Assembly: GCF_002149015.1 (NCBI RefSeq)
Contig: NZ_NGFO01000018.1
Span: 46,625-110,624 of the forward strand
Source: Gordonia lacunae
GTDB taxonomy: Bacteria > Actinomycetota > Actinomycetes > Mycobacteriales > Mycobacteriaceae
Direction of reading: 5' to 3'
DNA length: 64,000 nt
Below, one piece after another: positions 17,288 through 27,182 of the stretch (its first letter is position 1; each line of letters begins with the position of its first letter). The translations under genes were made by a program, and so were the position numbers. The notes beneath the pieces were generated by a model. The model did no database searches. It saw nothing but the letters and a program-made list of their open reading frames with translations, and was not told where the DNA came from.

Positions 17288-19105
17288 TTGACTCTTCAGG
17301 ACATCGGGACCACGAGCGGGTTCGCGGCGCGCACGGCCGGGGGGTCGGATGCGCGCAGCCACCGCCAGACCTATCACACCAGGATCGCGAAGAAGATCCT
17401 CGCGGAGTTCGCCCACGAGCGGGCGCTCGATCCGGTGGCGACCGGCGACGACGGGTACGTCGTCTCCTCCGCCGACGGCCGCACCGAGTACCACTTCCGC
17501 GCCGATCGTCTCGCGTTGGACAGCTGGGCGATCGACGAGTCGTCGCTGCGCCGCGTCCGAGACGGCGCCGAGGTCCCGGTCGACGCCGTCGCCATGATCG
17601 TCGACCTCGCCCCGTTCCTGGGCATCGGGCCGCAGGCGCTGCCGGAATATCTCGAGGAGTTCATCAACACGCTGGCCATCAGTACCGAACGTCCGGACGT
17701 ACGCCGCATCCCGGCAACCGATCTCGCGCACGCCGACTTCCAGACCATCGAGGCGACGATGACCGAGGGGCATCCGTGCATCGTCGCCAACGCCGGCCGT
17801 CTCGGGTTCAGCGCCGACGACATCGATCGCTACGCCCCCGAGGTCGGCAACCACTTCCGTCTCGTCTGGCTGGCCGCACGTCGTGAGGACTGTGATGTGG
17901 CCACCGTCAACGATGTCGATTACGACTCGTTGCTCCTCGACGAGCTCGGTGCCGAGACCCTGGCGGGGTTCGACTCCGCGCTGCGCGACGCCGGTTGCGA
18001 CCCCGCGGATTACCGATACCTGCCGGTACACCCCTGGCAGTGGGTCGAGAAGGTGCAGAAGCTGTACTCCGCCGACATCGCCGGCCGGCGCATCGTCGAG
18101 GTGGGCACGAGTCCCGACCTCTACCAGGCCCAGCAGTCGATCCGTACGGTGTTCAACGCCACGACGCCGACCCGCAACTACGTCAAGGTCGCGCTGTCGA
18201 TCGTGAACATGGGTTTCACGCGCGGCATGTCCGCCGACTACATGCGCACGACACCGCTGATCAACAACTGGGTGCGCGGTCTCGTCGCCGACGACCAGTA
18301 CCTCGCGGCGATCGGGTTCGAGATGATCTTCGAGGTCGCGGCGATCGGCTACCGCAGCCCGACTTTCACACCGATCACCCAGCCGGGGTCGGAGTACCGC
18401 AAGATCTTGTCGGCGCTGTGGCGACAGAGTCCGGTGCCGCTGACGGCCGCCGACGAGCAACTGTCGACCATGGCCGCACTGCTCCACGTCGATCACCTGG
18501 GCGAACCGCTGGTCGGCGCGTTCATCGAACGCTCAGGTGTCCCCGCCACCGAATGGATCCGCCGCTACCTGCGGACCTATCTACACCCCATCGCCTACCT
18601 GCTCTACCGATACGAGCTGAAGTTCTCCCCGCACGGCGAGAACCTCATCCTGGTTCTCGCAGACGGCATCCCGGTGCGCGCCATCCTCAAGGACATCGGC
18701 GAGGAGGTGTCGGTGTTCGGGGAGGCAGCGGGCCTGCCCGAGAGCTGCGCACGGGTCCGGACCACCGAGCCGGACGAGATCCGGAATCTCGGTGTGCTGT
18801 CGGATGTCCTCGACGACTTCCTGCGCCCGCTCGCCGAGGTCCTGCACACACACCGGATCGTCGACGACGGCGAGTTCTGGTCGCTGGTCGGACAGAGCTT
18901 GCGCGAGTTCGTGGCCGCTCATCCCGAACTGGAGGACCGGTTCACCCGCTGGGATCTGTTCGCGCCGGAGTTCGGCGCGGTGCACATGAACGGTCTGCAG
19001 CTGCGCAACAACAAGCGCATGGTCGACATCGAGGACTCCTACGCATCGTTGATCGATGCCGGTCACCGGCTGGCCAATCCGATTGCGTCGCAGAGGGACG
19101 GGTGA
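17288..19105 (+). CDS. IucA/IucC family NRPS-independent siderophore synthetase
   Basis: 605-aa NIS synthetase that uses ATP to couple a dicarboxylic or citric acid substrate to an amine or hydroxylamine. Conserved segments are [16 protein letters not shown] (about 158-173), YLPVHPWQW (about 240), [13 protein letters not shown], and the C-terminal [21 protein letters not shown] with [14 protein letters not shown]. The TTG start at 17288 gives a full-length family member; no better start is near. Resembles DesD-type enzymes acting on N-hydroxy-cadaverine derivatives, but the substrate class cannot be fixed by eye. Confidence 0.9.
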   Translation: MTLQDIGTTSGFAARTAGGSDARSHRQTYHTRIAKKILAEFAHERALDPVATGDDGYVVSSADGRTEYHFRADRLALDSWAIDESSLRRVRDGAEVPVDAVAMIVDLAPFLGIGPQALPEYLEEFINTLAISTERPDVRRIPATDLAHADFQTIEATMTEGHPCIVANAGRLGFSADDIDRYAPEVGNHFRLVWLAARREDCDVATVNDVDYDSLLLDELGAETLAGFDSALRDAGCDPADYRYLPVHPWQWVEKVQKLYSADIAGRRIVEVGTSPDLYQAQQSIRTVFNATTPTRNYVKVALSIVNMGFTRGMSADYMRTTPLINNWVRGLVADDQYLAAIGFEMIFEVAAIGYRSPTFTPITQPGSEYRKILSALWRQSPVPLTAADEQLSTMAALLHVDHLGEPLVGAFIERSGVPATEWIRRYLRTYLHPIAYLLYRYELKFSPHGENLILVLADGIPVRAILKDIGEEVSVFGEAAGLPESCARVRTTEPDEIRNLGVLSDVLDDFLRPLAEVLHTHRIVDDGEFWSLVGQSLREFVAAHPELEDRFTRWDLFAPEFGAVHMNGLQLRNNKRMVDIEDSYASLIDAGHRLANPIASQRDG

Positions 19106-19110
19106 TCGAC

Positions 19111-21549
19111 ATGACCGTCACCAACAGTGACTCGGGACCGGACGTGGAGATCCTGCGCGACGGGCACGGAATCCCGCACGTCCGCGCCTCCACCCCGGAG
19201 GCCGTCCTGTACGGGCAGGGCCGGGCATGCGGCGAGGATCGGCGCTGGCAGATCGAGTTCATGCGGTTGCGCGCCGAGGGACGAACCGCCGAGGTCTTCG
19301 GGGCCTCGTGCGTGGAGTGGGACACCTTCGCCCGGCGAGCACAGCTCGACGCCGCGGCCGAACGGATCTTCGACGCATCCTCCACCCGCACCCGACATCT
19401 CGTGGCCGCCTACGCGGCCGGGGTGAACAGCACGCTCGACGACCACGACACCTCCGCTGCGGCACCGGAACTCGAGGCACTCGCGCACCGTCCGCAACCG
19501 TGGCGTCCCTGGACGCCGATCTCGGTGTTCATCATGCACCACGTGCTGTTCGGACGGTTCACGACAAAACTGTTCCGATTGCACGCCTGTCGCACGCTCG
19601 GTCTGGACGCATTGCGATTCTGGGACTTCGAGACACGAGAGACCGACCCCACGGTGCCTGCGATGCCCGACGAGGCGTTCCTGGACGAGATCCTGGCGAT
19701 CACCCGGCCGGCCTCTCCCGAACCGCCCTCCTCCGCAGTCGACCTCGGTGATCCGAAGTCGGGCAGCAACGCGTGGGGAGTCTCCGCGGAGAGGAGCTCG
19801 ACCGGCTCGCCGATCGTCGCCGGCGACCCCCATCGCTTCCTCGAGCTGCCGGGCATCTATCAGCAGTTCCATCTCGCCTCGACCGGTCCCCGCGACGCAT
19901 TCGACATGGCCGGGTTCGCCTTCGCGGGCGTACCCGGGGTCCCCCACTTCTGCCAGGGCGACGACATCGCCTGGGGCATCACCAACGCAATGGGCGACTA
20001 TCAGGATCTGTTCCTCGAGCGGCTGACGCGCGACGAGGCCGGCACACTGCTGGTCGAGGTGCCGGGTGGGAGCCGGGTGCCGGCCGGGGTCCGCACCGAG
20101 ACGGTCCGGGTCCGGGATGCCGAACCTGTTGCGGTGCAGATCATCACCACACCGAACGGTGCTGTCGTCTTCGGCGGCGCCGAGGACTCGTTCGCGATGA
20201 GCATGCGGTCTCCGCTGCTCTCGGAGGAAGTGACCTTCGACGCGCCGCTGGATCTGCTCTTCGCGCGCACGGTCGCCGACGTCGAGGCCGCGCTCGTCAA
20301 CTGGGTCGAGCCGGTCAACCGCGCGGTCATCGCCCACGCCGACGGCACCGTCGCCACCCATGTGGCCGGTCGGGTGCCGGTCCGGGCACCCGAGAACTAC
20401 TGGTTGCCGGTGCCCGGTTGGGACGAGCGCTATCAGTGGCGCGGATATGAGCGCGGCTCGCTCGGCGATCCCGACTTCGACGCGACGCTGCCGGGCACTC
20501 CCCGCCCCCCGAGGAGCCCGGAGCTTGCGGAGGGCGTCCCCCGCCCCCTGAGGAGCCCAGAGCTTGCGGAGGGCGTCTCGAAGGGCGTCTCGAAGGGCGG
20601 CATCACCGTCACCGCGAACCAGCGGATGTCGGACGTGCCTGCGCTGCAACCGCTCACGAGTGAGTGTGTCGAACCGTTCCGCGCCGACCGTATCGCCGCA
20701 CGGCTCGACGATCTCGATTCGGTGAGTCCGGCGGACTGTGCCGACATCCACTCCGACGTCCGCCTGGAGCAGGCGACGGTGGTCCAGGAGTTGCTGTCCC
20801 GCCTACGCGCCGACAACGCCGAGGCCGAAGATGTCCGGCAGCGGTTGATCGCGTGGGACCGGGCGATGGACGCCGACAGCACCGATGCGTATCTGTACGC
20901 CGAGTTCCGTACCCAACTCGTCCTGGGTGTGGCGAACACCGACATCCTCGCCCCGCTCCGCGGGCCGCACGGATTCCCGGCGGTGTTCCAGCCCTGGTTC
21001 GTGCCCGAACCCCGGCTGGCCACCGCACTGACGTCCGTCGTCGCCAACACCGCGGGGATCGGCATCGACATCGAGGCGGTCGCGGTGGCGGCACTCGACG
21101 CGGTGGTGGCCCGCGTCGCCACCTTCGGTTCGACGCCCACCTGGGGCAGCGTCCACCGCCTCGCCCCCATTCACGGATTCGACCTGGTCGGCGCGTCGCC
21201 GCAGTATCCGGATCTGTTCGCCGCGCTGCGTCCGACGCCGCTGCCCCTCGCCGGCGACGCCGAGAGCGTCTTCGCCAACGCCGCGGCGGTCGGCACGCAC
21301 CTGTGCATCACCGGCGCCGCGGCTCGCTACGTCTGGGATCTCGCCGATCGCGGCGCGAGTCGCTGGATCGTCCCGCTGGGCGTGAGCGGCGATCCCCGGT
21401 CCGATCACTTCCAGGACCAGGCAGCGCAGTGGGCGGCCGGCGAGCTGGTCGAGGTCGTCCGCGACTGGGACACCCTGCACGCCATGGCCGCGGCTGCGTC
21501 CACGCCGCACGCCGCCACATCGACCGAGAGGGAACCATGCCCGCGTTGA
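19111..21549 (+). CDS. Penicillin acylase family Ntn-hydrolase (S45)
   Basis: 812-aa putative amidohydrolase that would self-cleave into two chains. The alpha part begins [15 protein letters not shown] and has [14 protein letters not shown]. The expected nucleophile is Ser219 in SGSNAWGVS, the start of the beta chain, followed by [19 protein letters not shown]. PvdQ-like family members remove fatty acyl groups from siderophore precursors. No signal peptide is visible, unlike PvdQ. Residues 464-489 are two 13-residue repeats (family A) inserted in frame. ATG 19111 is used; GTG 19102 overlapping the upstream stop is an alternative. The 3' end overlaps the next gene by 13 bp. Confidence 0.85.
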   Translation: MTVTNSDSGPDVEILRDGHGIPHVRASTPEAVLYGQGRACGEDRRWQIEFMRLRAEGRTAEVFGASCVEWDTFARRAQLDAAAERIFDASSTRTRHLVAAYAAGVNSTLDDHDTSAAAPELEALAHRPQPWRPWTPISVFIMHHVLFGRFTTKLFRLHACRTLGLDALRFWDFETRETDPTVPAMPDEAFLDEILAITRPASPEPPSSAVDLGDPKSGSNAWGVSAERSSTGSPIVAGDPHRFLELPGIYQQFHLASTGPRDAFDMAGFAFAGVPGVPHFCQGDDIAWGITNAMGDYQDLFLERLTRDEAGTLLVEVPGGSRVPAGVRTETVRVRDAEPVAVQIITTPNGAVVFGGAEDSFAMSMRSPLLSEEVTFDAPLDLLFARTVADVEAALVNWVEPVNRAVIAHADGTVATHVAGRVPVRAPENYWLPVPGWDERYQWRGYERGSLGDPDFDATLPGTPRPPRSPELAEGVPRPLRSPELAEGVSKGVSKGGITVTANQRMSDVPALQPLTSECVEPFRADRIAARLDDLDSVSPADCADIHSDVRLEQATVVQELLSRLRADNAEAEDVRQRLIAWDRAMDADSTDAYLYAEFRTQLVLGVANTDILAPLRGPHGFPAVFQPWFVPEPRLATALTSVVANTAGIGIDIEAVAVAALDAVVARVATFGSTPTWGSVHRLAPIHGFDLVGASPQYPDLFAALRPTPLPLAGDAESVFANAAAVGTHLCITGAAARYVWDLADRGASRWIVPLGVSGDPRSDHFQDQAAQWAAGELVEVVRDWDTLHAMAAAASTPHAATSTEREPCPR
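20500..20577 (+). repeat. Two in-frame 39-bp family A repeats inside the penicillin acylase gene
   Basis: Two 39-bp units differing at two positions encode [13 protein letters not shown] and [13 protein letters not shown], followed by two short GVSKG-type copies (TCGAAGGGCGTC). The DNA unit shares GAGGAGCCCGGAGCTTGCGGAGG-type sequence with intergenic arrays at 34190-34300 and 56821-56949. It sits in a region of the protein that looks like a surface loop between DATLPGT and [11 protein letters not shown]. Confidence 0.9.
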
Positions 21550-23063
21550 CCGAAGCGCGCCTGACGCTCCTGCGTCGTCGGCTCGCCCGCTCCGCTCCCG
21601 GCGCCGGTGACATTCGGCCCGCTCGCTCCGCTCCCGGCGCCGGTGACATTCGGCCCGCTCGCTCCGCTCCCGGCGCCGGTGACATTCGGCCCGCTCGCTC
21701 CGCTCCCGAGCCAACAGTGCCGTTCGGCGAGTTCGGCATCGCCGAACGCCGGATGTGGCGGATCTATGAACTGGACCCGGAATCGTTGTCGCACAACATC
21801 GGACTCGTGCTGGAGTTCGGCGGCCGCCGCACGCTGGGTTCGGTCGTCGCCTCCGCCGAACTGCTCGTCGAGCGGTTCCGGGTGCTGCGTTCGGTGGTCG
21901 AGGTGGACGACGCGGGCACGCCGAGTCGCCGCGAGGTGACGCGCGCGGGTGCGTGGAACGCCTCGCGATCGGTGTGGACCTGGGGAGCGACGGACACAGC
22001 TGCGAGCGACAGCGGTGACGACGTCGACGCGACGGCCACCACCTGGACGCGGACACCTTTCGATCTCCACTCGGACGTTCCCCTACGGCTGCATGTCTCG
22101 GGTACGGACGGACACGTCACGATGATCCTGGTGGTCCACCACCTCGCGGTCGACGACACGTCGTGGCCCGTGCTCCTCGGCACCCTCGTGTCGGGGTCGT
22201 GGCCGGGAGACGTCCTCGCGGACACCCGACCGGACATGCCCGACTCCGCGGTCGCCGCGGATGCGGCGAGCAGCGCGGTACGGCATGCGATCGCGACCTG
22301 GGCGGCCGACGATGTCCGCTACCCGCTCACCGGCGAACTACCCACGGAGAGCGCCGCCGACAGCTGGCTGTCGCCGATGGACGACCGCGAGGGCGTCAAG
22401 GCCGCCGCCCCGGTGGCAGCCGACTCGCTGACCGCTTTCGGGCGGGTCGCCCAAACCGTCGGGGCAACACCGAATGCGCTGCTGATCGGGGTCTGCGCGC
22501 TGGCCTCGTACGCACTGACCGGCGCCGCGGACCATGTTCTGGTGGTCCCGGCCGACAACCGTCGGCGCGCGCAGGCACCCCAGGACGTCGGCTACTGCGG
22601 CAACATCATCCCGATGCGATTCCGCGTCGACCCCGACGCCACTGTCGAACAGACCCTTCGCGACGCGGGCTCGGTCATCTACCGCGCAATGGAGCACTCC
22701 GGCACCGACTTCGGGCCGATCCTCACCGCGTTGCGGCAGCAGGGTGGCCGATTCCCCGTCATCGAGATCATGGCGTCGGTCCGGCCCGCACCGCTGCGGG
22801 GCATCCCGCAACCCGCCGACGCCCCGGTCACCTGCCGGTCGGTCTTCAACGGGATCGCGAACTACCCGCTCTCGATCGCCTTCGAGACCGACGACGACGG
22901 CACCCACGTCGAGGTCGATCACCAGCCGGGGATCGTGCCCGACGCGGTGGCCGACCGGGCCACCGCCGTGCTCACCACGCTCGTCGACCTGATCCCGGCG
23001 TCGTTGCACCACACCGTCTCCGCGCTCCTCGAGCGCGTTCCGCAGAAGGGCATCGCCGGATGA
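21537..23063 (+). CDS. Free-standing condensation-domain protein (VibH-like amide synthase candidate)
   Basis: 508-aa single condensation domain with no carrier or adenylation domain. The active-site motif is H201-H202-L-A-V-D206-D207 (HHxxxDD, the usual final Gly being Asp). Other C-domain landmarks are [12 protein letters not shown] near the start of the fold, [22 protein letters not shown], and [14 protein letters not shown]. Free-standing C domains such as VibH join a carrier-bound acyl group to a soluble amine. Here the aryl-oxazolinyl thioester and a hydroxamate amine are plausible partners. Residues 18-57 are family B repeats. It overlaps both neighbours. Confidence 0.88.
   Translation: MPALTEARLTLLRRRLARSAPGAGDIRPARSAPGAGDIRPARSAPGAGDIRPARSAPEPTVPFGEFGIAERRMWRIYELDPESLSHNIGLVLEFGGRRTLGSVVASAELLVERFRVLRSVVEVDDAGTPSRREVTRAGAWNASRSVWTWGATDTAASDSGDDVDATATTWTRTPFDLHSDVPLRLHVSGTDGHVTMILVVHHLAVDDTSWPVLLGTLVSGSWPGDVLADTRPDMPDSAVAADAASSAVRHAIATWAADDVRYPLTGELPTESAADSWLSPMDDREGVKAAAPVAADSLTAFGRVAQTVGATPNALLIGVCALASYALTGAADHVLVVPADNRRRAQAPQDVGYCGNIIPMRFRVDPDATVEQTLRDAGSVIYRAMEHSGTDFGPILTALRQQGGRFPVIEIMASVRPAPLRGIPQPADAPVTCRSVFNGIANYPLSIAFETDDDGTHVEVDHQPGIVPDAVADRATAVLTTLVDLIPASLHHTVSALLERVPQKGIAG
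21588..21708 (+). repeat. In-frame 36-bp family B repeats at the N-terminus of the condensation protein
   Basis: Three full and one partial 36-bp units encode [12 protein letters not shown] repeated, ending in RSAPE. The units are identical at DNA level except near the first boundary. The reverse complement contains CACCGGCGCCGGGAGCGGAG, the same core found at 40545-40611 and 48591-48728. The insert separates a short N-terminal helix ([14 protein letters not shown]) from the conserved fold. Confidence 0.93.
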
Positions 23064-23113
23064 CCGGCCTGCCGCCGCGCCATCGCGCGCCAGAGTCTAC
23101 AAGGGGGAACTCA

Positions 23114-24658
23114 GTGTCCGAAGACCACCAGTCCGTCTGGGGTGCCTCGCGATTCGCCCGTCCCGGCGACGGTTGGGCCGACGTCGGCCGCGGCTTGGCC
23201 GAGGTTGCCGCCGCGGTCAGCGATCATCACCACGGCGCCCCGCTGCCGAGCGGCGACCCCGTGGCGGTACTCGGCGGGGTGACGGCTCTGCTCGGTCCGC
23301 ACGGAATCCCCGAGACCGGCATCGGCGAAACCGAGGCACTGACCCGGCTCGCTCGTCTGGTGGCCGAGTTCGGTCTCGACCTCACCCACCCCATGGCCGC
23401 GGCACATCTGCAACCCGCTCCCCTGTCGGTGGCGGTTGCCGCGGACGCCCTGGCCTCGGCGACCAATGCCTCACTCGACACCTATGATTCGGGCCCGGCC
23501 ACGCTCGCGCTCGAGACCTGGACTGTCCAGTCACTGGCACGCATGGCCGGATTCGGCGAACACGCCGGCGGCGTCTTCAGTCCCGGCGGATCGATCTCGA
23601 ACCTGCTGGCGCTGATGATCGCCCGCGATCACACGGCCGCACGTCGCGGTGTCGACGTCCGTCACGACGGCGTCGGCGCGCTGCATCGCCCGGTCGTCTT
23701 CTGCTCGCGGGTCGCCCACTTCTCGGTCCATCGTGCCTGCGCGGCACTGGGACTGGGCGAGTCCGCGGTCATCCCGGTCGACGTCGACTCACACCACCGG
23801 ATGATCCCGGAGGCCCTCGAGGCAGCGATCCGGGAATCCGGACCCGCGACCCCACTGGCGATCGTCGCCACCGCGGGCACCACCGACTTCGGCACCGTCG
23901 ACCCACTCGGGGAGATCGCCGACATCGCCGAGCGTCACGAGATCTGGATGCACGTCGATGCCGCATACGGATTCGGTTCGCTGTTCTCCGACCGCCTCGC
24001 CGGGTTGCTCGCCGGCGTCGAACGCGCCGACTCGATCACCCTGGACCTCCACAAGGTGGGTTGGCAGCCGGCCGCCGCGAGCCTCATGCTCCTGTCCGAC
24101 GCGGATCGCTTCGTGTCCCTGAATCGCTCGGTGGCCTACCTCAATCCGGACGACGACGTGGAGGCCGGATACAGCGGGCTCCTCGGTCAGACCCTCCAGA
24201 CGACCCGGCGTCCGGACGTCCTCAAGGTCGCGACGACCCTGCTCGCCTACGGGCGCCGCACCCTCGGCGAGATGCTCGACAAGTGCAACGACCTCGCGCT
24301 GTACGCCGAGCAACGTGTCGCCACCGAGCTGCAGCTCGAGCTCGTCGCGCCGGTGACGCTGACGACCGTCGTGTTCCGCTACCGGTGCACCGATCTCGAC
24401 GCGGTCAACGGCGAACTGCGGCGCCGCCTGATCGCCGACGGCAAGGCCCTCATCGGTCGGACCCAGGTCCGGATCCCGGGCGAGGACGAGCCGCAGACCT
24501 GCCTGAAGCTGACCCTCCTCAACCCGGAGACCTCGGAGAGTGACATCGACGAGCTGTTCGACGAACTCCTGCGGGTCGCCCTCGAGGTGGAGTCCGAAGG
24601 CACCGCCGCACCCGGCGCGGAAACACACAGTGAAGAAATGGTGAGAGTGTCCGAATGA
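23114..24658 (+). CDS. PLP-dependent decarboxylase, lysine/diaminobutyrate type (DesA-like)
   Basis: 514-aa group II decarboxylase. Motifs are HPMAAAHLQPAPLS, GVFSPGGSISNLLAL, IVATAGTTDFGTVDP, HVDAAYGFG and LDLHKVGWQPAAAS, where Lys314 binds pyridoxal phosphate. In hydroxamate siderophore operons this enzyme turns lysine into cadaverine before N-hydroxylation. A GTG at 23114 is chosen because AAGGGGG lies about 8 bases upstream; an in-frame ATG at 23060 overlapping the previous stop would add 18 residues. It ends overlapping the monooxygenase start by 4 bp. Substrate (lysine versus diaminobutyrate or ornithine) is inferred from the operon. Confidence 0.9.
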   Translation: MSEDHQSVWGASRFARPGDGWADVGRGLAEVAAAVSDHHHGAPLPSGDPVAVLGGVTALLGPHGIPETGIGETEALTRLARLVAEFGLDLTHPMAAAHLQPAPLSVAVAADALASATNASLDTYDSGPATLALETWTVQSLARMAGFGEHAGGVFSPGGSISNLLALMIARDHTAARRGVDVRHDGVGALHRPVVFCSRVAHFSVHRACAALGLGESAVIPVDVDSHHRMIPEALEAAIRESGPATPLAIVATAGTTDFGTVDPLGEIADIAERHEIWMHVDAAYGFGSLFSDRLAGLLAGVERADSITLDLHKVGWQPAAASLMLLSDADRFVSLNRSVAYLNPDDDVEAGYSGLLGQTLQTTRRPDVLKVATTLLAYGRRTLGEMLDKCNDLALYAEQRVATELQLELVAPVTLTTVVFRYRCTDLDAVNGELRRRLIADGKALIGRTQVRIPGEDEPQTCLKLTLLNPETSESDIDELFDELLRVALEVESEGTAAPGAETHSEEMVRVSE

Positions 24659-25974
24659 CCCCTGTTGAGAACGTAGACGTACTGGCGATCGGTTGCGGCC
24701 CCTTCAATCTGGGCCTCGCCGCACTCGCCTCGACGCTCGACGACGTGAACCTCCTCGTCGTCGACTCGCGGGACGAGTTCCGCTGGCACCCGGGCCTGAT
24801 GTTCGACGATGCCACCCTGCAGGTGAGCTTCCTGTCCGATCTGGTGACGCTCGTCGACCCGACCCACCCGCTGTCGTTCCTGAACTACATGGCCGACATC
24901 GATCGCATGTACCGATTCCTGGTGCGCGAGGACTTCTTCCCGACGCGCATCGAGTACGAGGCATACCTTCTCTGGTGCGTCTCCCGGCTCGACTCACTCC
25001 GATGGAGCACCACGGTCGACGAGGTGACCTGGGACGCCGAGGCCGATGCATTCCGAGTGACCATGCACACTCCGACGAGCTCCTCGACGGTGATCGCGCG
25101 CCACGTGGTGGTCGGAATCGGCACCGAACCCTTCATCCCGCAGGCACTCTCATCGGATTCGCCGGCCGTCGTCCACAGCTCCGAGTACCTGTTCAACCAG
25201 GAGAAGGCGCTTGCCGCCGACACCGTGACGGTCATCGGTTCCGGCCAGTCGGGTGCCGAGATCGTCATCGATCTCCTCGAGGCCAACCTGCGCGGCGGCC
25301 CCGCCGTGCGATGGTGGACGCGTACACCGTGGTTTGCACCGCTGGACTTCACGAAGCTGTCGCTGGAGATGACCACGCCGGCCTACATGGACTACTTCCA
25401 CAGCCTTCCCGAGGCGGCGCGTGACCGGGTTCGCCCGCAGCACTGGCAGTTCCACAAGGGAATCTCCACCGATTCGCTCGAACGGCTCCACGACCTGCTG
25501 TACCGGCGTCAGCTGCAGGACAAGCTCAACCCGGTGCAGCTGCGGATCTCGGTCGAGGTCGACGGCGTCGACACCCTCGCCGACGGCAAGCTCCGGGTGC
25601 GCGGCCGCCACCTCGACACCGGTTCCGAACTGGCCCACACCACCGACATGGTCATCGCCGGCACCGGTTACCAGGCGCGCAAGGCAGACTTCCTCGCCCC
25701 GATCGAGTCTGCGCTGCACCGCGATTCGCGAGGACGGCTCGTCATCGGCGCCAACCACGAGATCGAGACCGACGACGCCCTGACCAACCGGATCTTCGTC
25801 GCCAACGCCGAGGAGCACGCGCACGGCGTCTCGGCCCCCAACCTCGACATCGGTGCGGTCCGCAACGCACGCATCCTCAACACCGTGCTGGGCCGCGAGG
25901 CCTACCGGCTGCCCAAGCACACGGCGTTCACCAGCTTCGGCGCCTCGGACGACGACGACATCGTCACGTCCTGA
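24655..25974 (+). CDS. Lysine/ornithine/cadaverine N-monooxygenase (DesB-like)
   Basis: 439-aa flavin-dependent N-hydroxylase. The FAD site is DVLAIGCGPFNLGLAAL at residues 8-24, the NADPH site VTVIGSGQSGAEI near 196-208, and the C-terminal substrate-related motif is DMVIAGTGYQARK. It forms the hydroxylamine used in the hydroxamate. Adjacent decarboxylase suggests cadaverine as substrate, lysine being the alternative. Last gene of the seven-gene plus-strand operon, followed by a strong hairpin at 26095. Confidence 0.93.
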   Translation: MTPVENVDVLAIGCGPFNLGLAALASTLDDVNLLVVDSRDEFRWHPGLMFDDATLQVSFLSDLVTLVDPTHPLSFLNYMADIDRMYRFLVREDFFPTRIEYEAYLLWCVSRLDSLRWSTTVDEVTWDAEADAFRVTMHTPTSSSTVIARHVVVGIGTEPFIPQALSSDSPAVVHSSEYLFNQEKALAADTVTVIGSGQSGAEIVIDLLEANLRGGPAVRWWTRTPWFAPLDFTKLSLEMTTPAYMDYFHSLPEAARDRVRPQHWQFHKGISTDSLERLHDLLYRRQLQDKLNPVQLRISVEVDGVDTLADGKLRVRGRHLDTGSELAHTTDMVIAGTGYQARKADFLAPIESALHRDSRGRLVIGANHEIETDDALTNRIFVANAEEHAHGVSAPNLDIGAVRNARILNTVLGREAYRLPKHTAFTSFGASDDDDIVTS

Positions 25975-26008
25975 TCGACTCCCCCCACGGTCGAGAGACC
26001 TGCTGCGC

Positions 26009-26060
26009 CCCTGTTCCCCTGAGGTGCGAGGAGTGCAAGCGACGAAGGAGCGCGTCGAGG
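26009..26060. repeat. Family A repeat fragment
   Basis: CCTGAGGTGCGAGGAGTGCA and CAAGCGACGAAGG are the family A variant also seen at 34130-34160 and 34370-34400. It lies downstream of the monooxygenase stop, before the terminator hairpin. Confidence 0.65.
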
Positions 26061-26094
26061 TCCACGCGCCCCGAAGGGCCCGATGACCCAGAAA

Positions 26095-26133
26095 ACGAAC
26101 TCGCCCTCCGCATTCCGCGGAGGGCGAGTTCGT
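26095..26133. terminator. Bidirectional terminator hairpin between convergent siderophore operons
   Basis: Perfect 17-bp arms, ACGAACTCGCCCTCCGC and its complement, enclose the loop ATTCC. It lies between the monooxygenase gene (plus) and the binding lipoprotein gene (minus), 10 bp from the latter's stop. AAAA before the left arm gives a U-run for minus-strand transcripts. Confidence 0.9.
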
Positions 26134-26143
26134 CAGACCGAGA

Positions 26144-27118
26144 TCAGTTGGATGCCGCTGCGAGCGACGGCTTGAGCAGATCGAGGACGTACGGGATCGA
26201 GTTCGGCGTCGGTGCGTTCAGGCCGGTGATCTGTGACTGGGTCATGAACGTGACGGCGTCGTCCTTGACCGCCTTCAGGTTCTTGTACCCGGGCAACGAC
26301 CGTAGGGTCTCTGCCTGCTCGGGGGTGGCGGTGGCCACGACGAGCACATCCGCGTCGAGCATCGGGATGTTCTCGGTGCTCAGCCCGAAACGCGGCTGGC
26401 CGGTCCGCTGGTACTCGGCGACGAGCTTGGGAGCCATTTTCATACCGAGCGAGGTGAACAGCTTTCCGGCTCCGTCATTTTCATCACCGAGAACCGACAG
26501 CTGATCGTTGCCGTACATGAAGGCGAAAGCATAGGTCTTGCCCTTCAGGCCCGGGTACTCCTCGGACACCGCCGCGATCTTGGCGTTGGTGTCGTCGATG
26601 ATCGACTTCGCCTTCTCCGGATCGTGCAGCACCGTACCCATCACGGTGACCATGTCCTGCCAGGGATCGATCTCCTGGTCGCTGATCGCGTTCACCGTCG
26701 GCGCCAGCTTCGAGATCTGCTGGAATTCCGGGCTGTCCGACGCGAAGCCCGGGGCGAAGATCAGATCGGGATTCAACTTGGCGATGGTCGTCGCGTCGTC
26801 ACCCTTGGTGGGGTCGATGAACGTGGCATCGGCCAGTTTCTCGCCGTACCACGGCTGCATCTCGCCGGTCGCCGACTTCGAGTAGTCGTAGTAACCGACC
26901 GGGGTCTCACCGAACGACAGCACGACGTCGGTCCACTGGTCGCCCAGCGTGACGATCCGCTCAGGGGTGTTCGGGATCGTGACCTGCCGGCCGTCGGGAA
27001 GGTTGAGTTGAACGGTGCCGCCCGCGGAGTCGTCATCCGAACTCGAGCAACCGGCCAGCAGGCCCGCGAACAGGAGTGCACTCGCGACGAGTGCGCCCAG
27101 GCGATGTCGTGACGTCAC
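26144..27118 (-). CDS. Iron-siderophore ABC transporter substrate-binding lipoprotein
   Basis: 324-aa binding protein of the FepB/FhuD class (Peripla_BP_2 fold). The signal peptide ends in the lipobox FAGLLAGC, then a Ser/Asp stretch. The mature part begins with VQLNLPDGRQVTIPNTPERIVTLG and later contains LNPDLIFAPGF, as usual for helical-backbone metal receptors. GTG 27118 is preferred, with GGGGGAT six bases upstream; a TTG at 27133 is also in frame. No permease or ATPase gene is in the locus, so it must use a system elsewhere. It would capture the ferric siderophore at the cell surface. Confidence 0.88.
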   Translation of the reverse strand: MTSRHRLGALVASALLFAGLLAGCSSSDDDSAGGTVQLNLPDGRQVTIPNTPERIVTLGDQWTDVVLSFGETPVGYYDYSKSATGEMQPWYGEKLADATFIDPTKGDDATTIAKLNPDLIFAPGFASDSPEFQQISKLAPTVNAISDQEIDPWQDMVTVMGTVLHDPEKAKSIIDDTNAKIAAVSEEYPGLKGKTYAFAFMYGNDQLSVLGDENDGAGKLFTSLGMKMAPKLVAEYQRTGQPRFGLSTENIPMLDADVLVVATATPEQAETLRSLPGYKNLKAVKDDAVTFMTQSQITGLNAPTPNSIPYVLDLLKPSLAAASN

Positions 27119-27182
27119 GTGAAGATCCCCCAATGGGTTGTCGATGTCGTCCGGCGGACCGGACAGTGTGTGTGCCCGGCTG

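Noticed and set aside
17264..18496. 410-aa frame antisense to the IucA/IucC gene
   Set aside because: Arg/Val/Gly/Asp-rich shadow with no recognisable fold; the plus strand is clearly coding.
19063..20751. 562-aa frame antisense to the penicillin acylase
   Set aside because: Shadow frame; the plus-strand protein has all family motifs and operon coupling.
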